Shown here piece by piece: positions 32,861-44,310 of a stretch of DNA of 64,000 nt. Made by a program: the position numbers and the translations under genes. The notes under the pieces are model-generated. The model made no database searches, was not told where the DNA came from, and worked only from the letters and a program-made list of their open reading frames with translations. Within the stretch, counting starts at the first letter, position 1. Each line of letters starts with the position of its first letter. Origin of the DNA: Rhizophagus clarus (taxonomy: Eukaryota > Glomeromycota > Glomeromycetes > Glomerales > Glomeraceae); contig BLAL01000259.1 of assembly GCA_015698045.1 (NCBI GenBank), positions 744,001 to 808,000 on the forward strand. The letters are read 5' to 3'.

Positions 32861-34889
32861 TTTGATGAGGTCGAATTTGAAAGCGGCCAAGATACCTTAA
32901 CGATACTACTGGATAAAGCTTTGATGGTAAATTATTCCACGCAGATACTTCAGGATACCATTGACTGCAAAAGCACAAGTTCTTTTATTTATATCTAAAT
33001 GAACTGTAATTCTTGTACCATCTCCAAATGAAGGACAATAATCTATTCCTTTAGAAGAGTTAGCACAACGACCCTTAGAATCTAATACCCATCCAGTAGA
33101 TTGATCTCCTGCAAATTTATCATAATCTAAATTTTCTGTCGCACATACTCCAACCCAAGCATAATGACAAACTTTTTCAATAATGACATCCCATTCAAAA
33201 ATGCCTTTGTTTCCTTCATTTTCTAATGCTATTTTAGCTCTCACATTTTGATGACCACAATCACTTGATGCTTGTACAATTTTTCCATTATCCTCGATAA
33301 TAAGTCTTGATCCACATGCTGAATCATCCCAAACATAATCGGATTCATTAATTGATCTTCCACGAGTATTACTTAAATTTGAATCATTTGGTAACGCTAC
33401 ATATCGATAAACGTTAAAAATTATTTTAACCTGAACAATTTCTAGTGGCTCAATAATATCAGCTAAAATTCGAGGTTTAATTCTTCCGAAATCAATAAAA
33501 TTAAACAAAGGTTCCAATTCTTTAGCAACTTTTTGATTATCGGTAATAAGTTTATTTTCTATTTTGATTGGATTCTCTATTTGTTTGAAAGTTGGCAACA
33601 GTTCTATAAGAGTTTTATATGCCTCAATAGAAACTTGTTTCGCTGCCAGGATTACGCTATACCGAAAAACATCATATTCTGGAGTTGCAAATCCCATTTC
33701 TTTTTCATGTGTAATAGACAAAAGATATTTAAGACCTGTAAAAGATAATCGACCAAATTCAATATTATTTAATGGCATAATTGCTATTGTTTCAACCAAA
33801 GATTATTATCTTCTGTTAATGGCATTTTTTCTGAAACTTTGGATAATAATTCAGGTGAATAATTTTTTGCTAAATTAGTATTCTTAACTGCTATTATAAT
33901 AAAATCCTGAAGGTCAAATAATTGAAAATAATCAGTAGAATAAAAAGCTTCAATTGTGTTATCTTTTGTTAAAGATTCTTCTTTAATTGATCCTGTATAA
34001 ATATATTCTAATATTATTTCCATTCCGACGGAATTAATCTTCGGAAATGAAATCTTGTTTTCATAAGTTTCTTTCATTCCATTTAAAGTAATCCATCAAA
34101 TACTTCGGACCTTGCTGCTAAAATTGCTCTACAACCCTAAAAAAATAAGTGTCCGGATAATGTCCAGCAAATGTCCGGAAAAATTTCTAAATAATTGTCC
34201 GGAAATTCTGGTCACTGTGTGTCCGGAAACTGTTTCGAAAACACTGCATTTTCGGGATATTAGGAATTTGTCCTGAAATTGTCCGGAAATGTATTTTCGT
34301 AAAATTTTGCCACAAAAGATGATCAATGGATAGATGATCATCATTATTCCTTAACCCAAAATTTTTATATCATAGATATATAGTATTTTTGCCTCCTATG
34401 CAATTTTAATTAGTACGACAGAAAAGATTTTGAATGTCAGTTTTGTGCTTTTTGCATTTTTTTACAAAATTAATTTATCCTTTTTTGGAAATAGTATCCA
34501 GAATTTGTTCTGAACTTTTTCATGTCCGGAATTTGTCTATCTGGTTTTTTTACTATGTCCAGAATTTGTCCAGGTTTAACTGTCCAGAATTTGTCTAAAA
34601 TTTTATACCGAACAAATACTGGACAAATTCTAGACAAAGTTAGGACATGTCAAAATTTTAAGTATCAGAAGTGTGTCAGACATGTACCAAAAAAGTGGAC
34701 ATTTTCTGTACACATTAGATTTATTCCAGACAATTTCCGGACATTTTTGGTAACATTTTCCGGACATTTATTTTTTATAGGGCAACCATGCAATCTCTTT
34801 TCATCTTCACATAAAATTTCTTGATCACTATATTTTGGATTGTTTATTAATAATCTTAAATCTTGTTCTAGTGAAGATCCTCTTGTCAT
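32861..34889 (-). pseudogene. BTB-BACK-SPRY relic interrupted by a transposon (copy J)
   Basis: The N-terminus (MTRGSSLEQDLRLLINNPKY, ATG at 34889) runs to the CRAIL motif and is split there by the 648-bp element at 34135-34782. The gene resumes with AARSEVFDGL, continues open at 34077-33784, breaks at a short deletion (TEDNNLWLKQ instead of TEDNILLNLL), then is open again at 33799-32906 through BACK and nearly all of SPRY. A last deletion in VNG-KY shifts the frame before LYPVVSL. Apart from the insertion and two small deletions the sequence is well preserved, so inactivation is recent compared with copies F, G and I. Confidence 0.9.
34135..34782. mobile_element. 648-bp TIR element, copy 1 (in copy J)
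   Basis: Ends read CCCTA..AAATAAGTGTCCGGA and, inverted, CCCTATAAAAAATAAATGTC. The target triplet CAA is duplicated at 34132-34134 and 34783-34785; joining the flanks restores the CTACAACCATGCAATC seen in the uninterrupted paralogue at 49610-49622. Both subterminal regions are packed with TGTCCGGA / TGTCCAGAATTTGTCC words in both orientations. No transposase. Three-bp duplications with dense subterminal repeats resemble CACTA/EnSpm-like elements, but the termini are CCCTA, so this is tentative. Confidence 0.92.
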
Positions 34890-35237
34890 TTTTTTTTTTT
34901 TTTTTTTTTTGAAAAAAAAAAAAAAATTTTTAAATGATTCTAGTTTTATTTCCATTAAATACCAAAATTTATCTTTCGTACTATGTTGTACTTTATGAAA
35001 ATCATTGTTAACTGCGCCTACGATTTTAAATTGAGATACCTGTTTCAAGAAGTGGCGAAAAGAAGTAATTTTATAATTGTCAAGAGTTGAAGATTATATA
35101 TAATTCATTTTCTATTAATATTATTAAAACAATATGAACTTTCAATCTACTAATACATTTAAATTGTTAGAATAGAATGACCTATGTTTTAATAATAAAT
35201 GATTTAATTATTTCAAATTTTACTTCATAGCGAATAA
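34890..35237. other. Leader and upstream region of copy J
   Basis: A T-run followed by an A-run lies at 34890-34926 immediately upstream of the ATG, as in other family members. TACTATGTTGTACTTTATG near 34980 is the counterpart of the family promoter's ACAACATA motif. Confidence 0.45.
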
Positions 35238-35905
35238 AGTTCATTTCACCCACAATTACTTCACCGACAATCATTTCGCCGACACACGTTTTGCTGCGGT
35301 CATTTCACCGACAAACGTTTCATTTCACCGACAGTCATTTCACCGTCAGTTATTTCACCGCCGTCGGAACAAATTAAATATTTTTTTATTTTTTCTTTTT
35401 TACTCATCATTACAGCTAAAATAATAGGTTTTTTATAAAAAATAATTAATATAAGAAGGTATAGGAATAGAAACTTAAACATTAATCTTATGTTCATTAT
35501 TAATTAGAAGGAACAATTAAAAAAATATTTATATTGAGATTTAATCTGAAAATATAAATTAATATTTTATATTTATTCTTATATACACACTATATAATAA
35601 CAATAATATTGGCTGTCTTGTAAAGTTTATAAAGAAAAAAAATACAGTATATAAGTGTCAGTAAAACGGCTTGTCGGTGAGATGATCCTGCCGTCAAAAC
35701 TAGAGTGGCCTGCTGTAAGTAATAATTACGGCATTTCAGATTACAACTTTGGGTTGCAACCCATTACAACCATTACAACATCAATTTTACCTATGTGAAA
35801 ATAACATATTACGGCAGGCCACTCTAGTCAAAACGTTTGTCAGCGAAACGTTTGTTGTAAAATGATTGTTGGTGAAGTGATTGTCTGTGAGTTAAACTCG
35901 ACCCA
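35238..35905. mobile_element. Element with subterminal TTTCACCGACA repeats, nested MITE inside
   Basis: The left part (35245-35370) has many CATTTCACCGACA / CATTTCGCCGACA words. The right part (35655-35890) has them in inverted orientation (GTTGGTGAAGTGATTG, GTCGGTGAGATGA). The outer ends pair imperfectly (TCACCCACAATTACTTCACC against TCACAGACAATCACTTCACC). No transposase. Exact ends and target duplication were not fixed by eye. Confidence 0.6.
35701..35826. mobile_element. 126-bp hAT-like MITE
   Basis: Terminal inverted repeats TAGAGTGGCCTGCTGTAA and TTACGGCAGGCCACTCTA, flanked by the exact octamer GTCAAAAC at 35693-35700 and 35827-35834. The 8-bp duplication and TAGAG end fit the hAT superfamily (YARNG termini). 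It sits inside the larger repeat-rich element, so it inserted later. Confidence 0.92.
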
Positions 35906-37523
35906 ATAAAATATTAAAAAATGTAAAATATTAAACGTTATACATTGTCGCATTATCTCTAATTATAAATTAATACTGTAATTTAAATTTTATTATTTTT
36001 TTTGCCATGATATTTTTAGACTTTTTTCATGGCAATATATTATTCAATACTTCCTGGGTATAAATTGGTAATTTCATGGGATGGAGTACTGGTTTTTTTT
36101 TCTTCGGAAAAATTTTAACTCCTCACAAAATTATTTATATCAATCTATAGCTGCGGGCGAAACCCAAAATTCAAAGTTAAAACGTTTTGTCCTTCAAGTA
36201 GTAAAATACGAAACTTTTCGAAAGATCGATACTTAGGTAAAATTGCCGAAACCTTCCGATATTGATGAAACTCTCGTAATATTGGCAAAACCTTCCGAAA
36301 CCTTTTTGGACATGTGATATAACCAATTGAATCAGCTATAAAATCATGTGTCACCAATCAAAAAATCGAAATCTTAAGGAAAAATAAAAATAAATTAAAA
36401 ATAGCTGGTTTTACACTTTTGTATATATAATCGTTTATAAATTTCATTCAATAAAGGTTTAAAATTTATATAATTTGATTCTGAAATATTCTGCAAAAAT
36501 TTATAATTAAACAGTTTGACCAATAATAGGTTTTGATAGGTTTCGCTAGTTTCGATAAGTTTTGTTAGTATCAGCATATTTTGGAAGTTTTGGAGGTTTT
36601 GGAAATTTGGAAGTTTGGCGAAACTAGTTTTGTCAAGTTTTGGAATTGACCCCTGATGAAACTCATAGGTTTCGCCGCAATACAAGTATCAACTCTTATT
36701 ATTGATAATAGTGTACTTTCTCAAATCTCAATAGTAACTACAATCTATAGCATTTATAACATATTTATGCATGTTTCATTATAATCTTTTAACAGATATT
36801 ATGGAACTACAGTAACAACAACATAATTGCTATCATCATCATCTCGCGCAAGTACGAACTGAATTGATCAATCACAAACTTACTTACAGCCGTAATTAAG
36901 CTTTAATTTATAATAAATGACAGAAATATATCGATGTAATTTTCTAGATAAATATTAAGTTCTATAGATTAAATATTCATTTAAAATATCGTTCAGCTGA
37001 TCGTACTGTGCAATACAATTTATCTATTTTTATCCTTTTTTTTATTTACTGAATGCACGAATGCGACTCTTCCATAACTTTGGATTCCACATCTCTTCTC
37101 AATGAAGTATTCTTTTAATGAAAGATTGATGAAAATGCACCTGTGTCTATAACGCATTCATATTTTTTATTATTGTTATGGATATCATAAAATCATTATT
37201 GATCAGACCAATTAATTCAGGATTTTTCGCACTTCTAACGCAAATTCTGACAGTAATAAAAGTTTGGAAAAAAACCCTAAAAAGTCATCTATTCCTTAAA
37301 GGCAAGATGAACATGATAAATAGAGTTTGTACAGAATTCAAGGTCAAATTCAAAATCAGATGGTGTCTATCTAAAATGTTCGGAACACTAGGACATAGTG
37401 AGGTTTTTGATTTTAAATGGCACAAAGGTGAGAAGATTAAACGCTTTCATTTTGTTTTCAAATTCGCATCCGTGATATACGTATAGAAATTATTACAACT
37501 AAAGACTTCCATACTGAATATCA
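35906..37523. other. Gene-poor AT-rich region
   Basis: Between 36150 and 36670 the words GAAACCTTCCGA, TTTTGGAAG and GGTTTCG recur in degenerate form, giving two open but low-complexity minus-strand frames. A 102-residue plus frame at 37178-37486 has no recognisable domain. I support no gene here. Confidence 0.4.
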
Positions 37524-37563
37524 AACCCTAACCCTAACAATACCCCTAACCCTATCCCTAACA
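37524..37563. repeat. Interstitial telomere-like repeat (CCCTAA)n
   Basis: About six units of CCCTAA or CCCTA variants (AAACCCTAACCCTAAC, then ACCCCTAACCCTATCCCTAA). It lies inside repeats and is flanked by ordinary sequence, so it is not a chromosome end. Confidence 0.8.
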
Positions 37564-37579
37564 GATGGGCTATTTGACA

Positions 37580-37836
37580 GCTTTCGAAATATGTATCGAT
37601 ATGTTGTAACTGTAGCGACGAAGGACTTACATATTTTACTCCAGTTGTTACACATCTCCATATCCAGTTGTCCAGTAATTCTTGGTTTCCGTTTCCTTAT
37701 AGTAAATTTCCTTAAATAAATGATATCATTGCAAAATTTGCTGTAAAATTACTCATGAGTAATTTTTTTTTACGCGTCATGTGTAATATCGTAATAAATA
37801 AGTCATTGTTTTACAAGTTGAGTATATTAATAATTT
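37580..37836. repeat. Dispersed repeat R1, copy 2
   Basis: Matches 20340-20650 block for block with small deletions. Its end (GAGTATATTAATAATTT) is the site into which the next element inserted. Confidence 0.7.
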
Positions 37837-38948
37837 TTATTTTTTATTTTTATGTATGGGTGTCAGTTAGGAACCTAACATGACGCGAATTTAAGTAAAT
37901 TATTTACATGAAGAACAAAAATTTGAACATACATTAAAATACTAAATTGCAAAAAAGAATAATCTACTTAAACCGGTGAACTAAGCAAGGAAAGGTCGAC
38001 ACTAATGTGAAAGTACGACATCGAGTTGAAACCCTTCACGGTCAGTTAATCCTAATCATAGTCACTACCTCTCTTACAGCCAATCCAAAGACCAGGTAAG
38101 TCGAAGCCCGTACCCCGCAGATATCCTATGACTAACACCGCCAGCCCCCAAGATAAGTATATCTACCCTGCACTGGTCAGTAAGGTCAAAAAACAAAAAT
38201 TTCTCCAAGTGACTATATTCCAGAGTAATATTACTACCTATCAACCATCTACAGACAGTTCCCTAAACTAAGCTAATAGTTGCGGAACTGACAGGTATGC
38301 CTACCTAAAGGCCGGAATAACTTAATGAACGCTTACCCAAGTAGAAAAATCAAAAACCGCAGTAAAAACCCATGATAGTCCAACACGTGCTCAACATAAT
38401 CTCACCTGATCAAAAACTGATCACCAAGATCTGCACCCTCCTTACACAAACACCCAACTCTCTCAAAAGGAAATAATCACCAAGCCACCTATGTCGATCA
38501 ATTTTGGGATACCCCCCTACCCCCCAGAAAAACTCCAAAAAGTAGGAGGCAAAACGAAAAGACAAGAAAATACACCAAAAAATAAGAAAAATCATAACCC
38601 TGGAAAACCATCCGCTAAAGCAGGGGAAAAAACCAGGTAAAGGAGGAAATAACACCAAACAGCACCAGGAACAACACCTTTAAAAAGAAAGTGAACCTTC
38701 TCTACTAAGCACCTTGAAAATTTCTCTCTTCCAGCTTGAAGTCTTCGACCTCATCTTCAAAGTCGTTAAAAACATAATAACAGCACCGCTGGACCCAATA
38801 AAGACAAGTAGCGGACTGCAAGTTGGTGTGTGAATAATTATTGCATGTGTAGGGCAGCTTCTTTACACAGTACTCTTCACTTAAGGGTTCTTCCCATATG
38901 GCGAAATAATATTTTCAAAATGCGAAATAAAAAGAAGGAGAGAGAGTC
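37837..38948 (-). mobile_element. 1.1-kb GC-richer retroposon with 17-bp target duplication
   Basis: The 17-mer GAGTATATTAATAATTT occurs on both sides (37820-37836 and 38949-38965). The interior is visibly richer in G+C than the surroundings. On the minus strand the element ends in an A-rich tail (CATAAAAATAAAAAATAA) next to the duplication, as for a non-LTR retroposon (SINE, truncated LINE or retrocopy). The longest minus frame (38410-38658, 82 residues, Phe/Trp-rich) matches no family I know, so it is probably non-coding. Confidence 0.75.
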
Positions 38949-38965
38949 GAGTATATTAATAATTT

Positions 38966-40379
38966 AACACAATAAAAGGATTTTAAGGCGATTTTTTACT
39001 GAAATTGGTAAATTTTTGTAGATCATTTTACATTTTACCTGGCATTTTGTATAATTTCTCTGAAAATTTTCTAATGTAGATCTATCCTCAATCTGTTAAT
39101 CATCCGCATGTACTGTTGCCGTGGATACAAAAAAAATTTCCTTTTTGGTAAAAAAACGTTCATTTAATCCTGAAGTATATATTATATACAGTACAGTACA
39201 TATACTGTACTGTACTGTACTGTACTGTACTGTACTGTACTGTATATATACTGTATATATATGAGTATGAGTATAAAACAATGAAAATATTGTTTGAAAA
39301 TATTGTTTGAATATTTCTTTAGACCATTTTTCTGCAAAAACTCTTCCTGTGCTAGCAAAAATGGTTGTCTTTCTTGTAAATCACAAAATAATTGCATATT
39401 TTAACTTTTTGTAGATCCAAAATTGAATAAAAAATTTCTTTCGTTTCTTTGATGATCACTTAAAATTCTTTTATTTTATATTTCAAAAAAAAAAAAAAAA
39501 AAAAAATATATAATATAATAAACTTTTTAAGCTTTATTTAACTTGCTTATTTATTTATTTATTTATTTGTTGATAAATAATGTTTATTAGTGTTTAGTAA
39601 GCTTGAATTTATTAAATTTCATTTTTTTTTTTTTGAATTTAATTTTTAAAAATTTTATGTAAAATAGAAACAATTAACAAGCAGTTAATAAATAAATATA
39701 TATTTTATTTTTTTTATTATCATTATTTTTTCAATATTATATTTTTGTTTTTATTTTTTGAAATATAATGATAATAAAGTAAATTAACCATAAATTTTAT
39801 TGTACTTAATCTTGTCAATTAAAAAAAAAAATAACGATTTGTCTTAATCATGTTTAATTGTTTTTAACAAAAAAAAAATCATATTTTATAAAATCATTTT
39901 TAATAGAAAAACAATGAAAAATTATTTTATAGTGTTCTGAACGGGTCAGATCAATTCGGGTGACCAGTCAGGTTAACCCAATTAACCCATTTCAACCCGA
40001 AGTTAAAAGAAAGAGCTGATATACTTCTTTACACTAAATGATTGTAAAAGAAACGTTCCAGTATTTTTTATTTTTAGAATTTTATACGAAAAAAATGCCA
40101 AAACATTTTTTGTAATAGTTAATACAAAAAAACCTAGGCTTTTTTTACTAAAAAGACGTTAAAAGAACAAGTTAAAATTTTCTAACATTATTTTTTAAAT
40201 TAAATGTTCAAAATAATGATTTTTTAGAAAAAAAGAATTTTTATATAATTTTCTTTTTGTATTATATATTTTAAAAAAAAGCTAAATTTTACTTGAAAAA
40301 AACGTTTTTTGGCTTTTTTTTTTTTTAATTAAATACTTAGAAATAATTAAACCATAAAAAATAATACTTTTTGTTAAAC
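38966..40379. other. AT-rich, low complexity, no gene
   Basis: Long A and T tracts dominate. A stretch near 39940-40010 (GAACGGGTCAG, GGTTAACCCAATTAACCC, TTTCAACCCGAAG) is richer in GC and looks like a fragment of a dispersed repeat. Confidence 0.45.
39188..39265. repeat. ACTGT pentanucleotide microsatellite
   Basis: About nine units of TGTAC in register, flanked by inverted GTACAGTACATATA and TATATACTGTATATAT words, so the locus can fold on itself. Confidence 0.9.
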
Positions 40380-42070
40380 AAATGCATAAAGAAAAAATGC
40401 GTTTTTTTTAAATCAATCTCATAAAAAAATATGCGTTTTTTTAATAAAATGCTTAAAGTATGCGTTTTTTTTTTAATAAAACGCTTAAAGTATGCATTTT
40501 TTTTTTAGTAAAACGCTTAAAGTATGCATTTTTTTTTAATAAAACGCTTAAAGTATGCGTTTTTTTTAAATGAAACGCTTAAAGTATGCGCTTTTTTTTT
40601 AAATAAAACGCTTAAAGTATGCGTTTTTTTTTAAATAAAACGCTTAAAGTATGCGTTTTTTTTTTAAATAAAGCGCTTAAAAAATGCGTTTTTTTTTTTT
40701 TAAATAAAATGCTTAAAAAATGCCGTTTTTTTAAATAAAACGCTTAAAAAATGCCATTTTTTTAAATAAAACGCTTAAAAAATGCTATTTTTTTTAAATA
40801 AAACGCTTAAAAAATGCCGTTTTTTTTAAATAAAACGCTTAAAAAATGCCATTTTTTTTAAATAAAACGCTTAAAAAATGCCGTTTTTTTAAATAAAACG
40901 CTTAAAAAATGCCGTTTTTTTAAATAAAACGCTTAAAAAATGCCGTTTTTTTAAATAAAACGCTTAAAAAATGCCGTTTTTTTAAATAAAACGCTTAAAA
41001 AATGCCGTTTTTTTAAATAAAACGCTTAAAAAATGCCGTTTTTTTTTAAATAAAACGCTTAAAAAATGCCGTTTTTTTAAATAAAATGCTTAAAAAATGC
41101 GTTTTTTTAAATCAAACAGTTAAAAAGCATGCGGTTTTCAGACCAAATACTTAAATGCGTTTTTTTAATCAAACGCATAAAGAAAATGCGTTTTTTTTAA
41201 TCAAACGCATAAAGAAAATGCGTTTTTTTTAATCAAACGCATAAAAAATAATACTTTTTTTTTAATCAAACATATAAAAAATGCGTTTTTTTAAATCAAA
41301 TGGTTAAAGCATACGTTTTTAACCAAATACTTAAATGCGTTTTTTTAAACAAACGCATAAAAAAAATGCGTTTTTTTTAATCAAACGCATAAAAAATAAT
41401 GCGTTTTTTAATCAAACGCTTAAAGAAAAGCATTTTTTTTTTAATATTTTTTTAAATTAAACGCTTAAAAAAAAATTTATCGAGTGCTTTTTTTTAAATT
41501 TAGGTGCACAAAAAAATTTTATTGAGCGTTTTTTTTAAATTATTTAAAAATGTTAAATTTTTTAAAATTAAAACACTTAAATAAAGTGTTTTTTTTAAAC
41601 TTAAACGCCTAAAAAAGCTCTTTTAATAATTTTTTTTTAATTAAACGGTTAAAGAATGCATTTTTTTTAATCAAATGCTTAAAACTGCTTAAAAAGCGCA
41701 TTTTTTTAATCAAATGCTTTAAAAAATGCGTTTTTTAAAAAAAAATACGTTTTTTTAATCAAACGTTTTAAAAAATGCATTTTTAAAAAAAAAAATACAT
41801 TTTTTTTAATCAAACATTTTAAAAAATGCGTTTTTTTAATCGAACGCATAAAAAAAATGAGTTTTTTTTAATAAAACGCTTAAAGAAAAAATATGTTTTT
41901 TTTTAAATCAAACGCTTAGAAAATGCGTTTTTAAATTAAATGCTAAATAATACATTTTTTTAATTGAGCGCTTAAAAAGTGTTTTTTTTTAATTTGAACG
42001 CTTAAAGGAAAGCGTTTTTTAATTAAACGCTTAAAGAAAGCGTTATTTTTAATTAAACTCAAAAAAGCGT
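40380..42070. repeat. 1.7-kb minisatellite, about 31-bp unit
   Basis: The core at 40440-41110 has about 22 units of the form AAAACGCTTAAA-(N)-ATGC-poly-T-AAAT. The first seven or so carry AAAGTATGC(G/A); the following ones carry AAAAAATGCC(G/A/T). From 41110 to 42070 the units degenerate but keep AAACGC and GCGTTT words. In the first block AAACGC and GCGTTT flank a 9-nt spacer and can form a stem. Confidence 0.93.
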
Positions 42071-43989
42071 AACAACAAAATGTTTCAAAGCGTTTTTTAT
42101 TGGATGATTTGATAAAAACAAAATCGCACCATTTTTAAATCACTTTAATGATAAAAAACAGTACAACCCGTTTTTTTAAATATTATATTTGATAAGAAAA
42201 AAAGCATTTCGCTACTTTTTTTTGTTGAATTTACAAAAAATAATGCGAAAGGGAATAAATGATTTTATATGAAAAATTGGTCTGAATGAAGGAAAAAAAT
42301 GATTCTATATGTTTGAATGAAGGGAAAAAATGATTCTATATAAAAAATTGGTTTGAATGAAGGAAATAAACTTATATAAAAACAGTATAAGTTTATTTTA
42401 AACATTTGCGAATCTACTGTATATGGAAATAAATGTATCTATCACTTAATTCTGGCCATATTTAATACCTTAAAATTTTGATCTTCAGATAATCTAAATA
42501 AAAATCGTTATCTATCTGTAAAATGGATCCAGATGCAGGTCTATATCTGCCTATCTGGCACCTCAGAAATCATATAACTAATTGACAGATGACCGTTCTG
42601 ATAAAACTCTTTTTATTAATTAATCTAGCTTTGATACACTGAGTAGAGTCATGTATTGCAATGAATTACACCTATCTTATAATTCAGAAAATTAAAGTAA
42701 TTATACTCCAACAGCAGACTATATCAATTTTTTAGTTTTTATGATATTCTTTTTTTATTTTTACATTATAACTTTGATTCTAATAAAAAAAAAATTTATT
42801 TTATATAATAAAATTATATTTGGATAATGGATTGCATAATTCTGCGAATTTTGGGATTTTGACATTTGGATTTTGTACCAAATCCATCTTAGACATATGT
42901 GTGTATACAATAAAAGTACGAGGATTGCATTAATACTAAAATTAAGATTTTGAAGACAGTTTTAAATAGTTATTGATATGTTTGTCTGCTTATCTTTTCT
43001 AATATCTATATCTCAATAGACAAATAATGAACAGACTTTAACTGCATTGGGAATTACCGATCATTAAAAAAAAAAAAATTGAAAATATTTATTCTAACGT
43101 TTTTTTAATCTGAATAATTAAAAAAAAATTAATATTTTTATTTTAACATAATTTTTTTATGGTTTATTAAATCAAATAATGATACTTAATTAAAAAAAAA
43201 TTGATATACTATTTATTTTTTTTTTTTAACAAACAGTTTATTGACCAAATGATTAAAAAAGTTTTTTTTTTAACAGTATATTGAACTGGTTAATTAATAA
43301 AGAATTAATTTATTTTTCTTTAATGATTTATTAAACTGGATAATTAAAACATTTTATTTAACTGGTTTATTAATAATTTATTTTTTATTCAACAGTTTTA
43401 TATTAAACTAGATTAATAAACCATTAAAAAATAAATTTTAAAATTAATTTTTTTTTTTAATAAAGTAAAAAGATTAAAATTATTTAATAGATAATATATA
43501 GAATTTATATTAAAAACTCTCCATATGGTTAATTATAAATTATTATAGAAATATATCAATAAATCATTTTCCAAATAATTTATAACAATAATTAAAAAAA
43601 AAATTTTTTTCTTAAGTTTTTTTAATAATTTTTAAACTAAATAACTAAATATATAAGAATATAAGTTTTATTATAACACAGTGCAAAAAAAAAAGAATAT
43701 AATTAACTTTTTGGTCTTTTCATCTTTTTTTTTTTTAAAACAACCATTAATAAAACACTACAAGTCACTTTTAAAATCAAACTAGTATTATTGTCTTAAA
43801 CAATATTTATCAAAAAAAAAAAAACAAATAATAAATTAATTTAATTAATTTAAGCTTAATTGAAGAAATTTGCAATAATTAAAATATTTAGCAACGACTG
43901 TTATAAATAATCTTTTCTGAACAATAATTATAAAAAAATATTTGCAGTAAAATAAGCTCACTAACTGTACTAAAGAGCCCTAGTTAATA
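42071..43989. other. AT-rich low-complexity region, no gene
   Basis: Dominated by A and T runs and by TTTATTAA/TTAATAAA words. A short tandem stretch at 42250-42365 repeats GAATGAAGGAAA and TGATTCTATAT. No coding sequence recognised. Confidence 0.5.
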
Positions 43990-44310
43990 ATAACGAATTA
44001 TTTATGCGAGCTTGTACAGAAATCGTATAAAATATCTAGTTTTTCTTTACTATCTTACACTTCGTGCATTCCTTTGATCTCGTCTTATTTTCTTATCTTC
44101 ATTTTTTTTTTATCTATTTTGTTAATTTTTTTTATTTCTATTCGTTAATTATTTATTTTATTTTGTCATTTTTCTTGATTTTATTTCATTTTTCTTATCT
44201 CTTATTTCGTTTGTTTAGCTTTTATCTTCTATTAGTTATTTTTTTTTTACCTTCGTGTTCGTCATTATTTTTTAGGCATGTTTTATAAATCTATAGCCGC
44301 GGATCATTAA
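43990..44310 (+). repeat. Dispersed pyrimidine-rich repeat R2, copy 2
   Basis: Same block order as 20660-20970 (GCGAGCTTGTA, CTAGTTTTTCTTTACTAT, ACTTCGTGCATT, GATCTCGTCTTATTTT, ACCTTCGTGTTCGTC, TTTTTTAGGCATGTTTTAT, AGCCGCGGAT). Confidence 0.7.

Noticed and set aside
36145..36685. Two minus-strand frames of 70 and 96 residues
   Set aside because: They lie over a degenerate TTTTGGAAG/GAAACCTTCC repeat that stays open by composition and repetition.
37178..37486. 102-residue plus-strand frame
   Set aside because: No recognisable domain, no paralogue in the window, set in repeat-rich DNA. It could be a small gene or exon but cannot be supported.
38410..38658. 82-residue Phe/Trp-rich minus frame in the GC-rich retroposon
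   Set aside because: The composition follows from a pyrimidine-rich strand, and no domain or start context supports a gene.
40380..42070. CRISPR-like array
   Set aside because: The units are contiguous minisatellite repeats without unique spacers, in a eukaryotic context.
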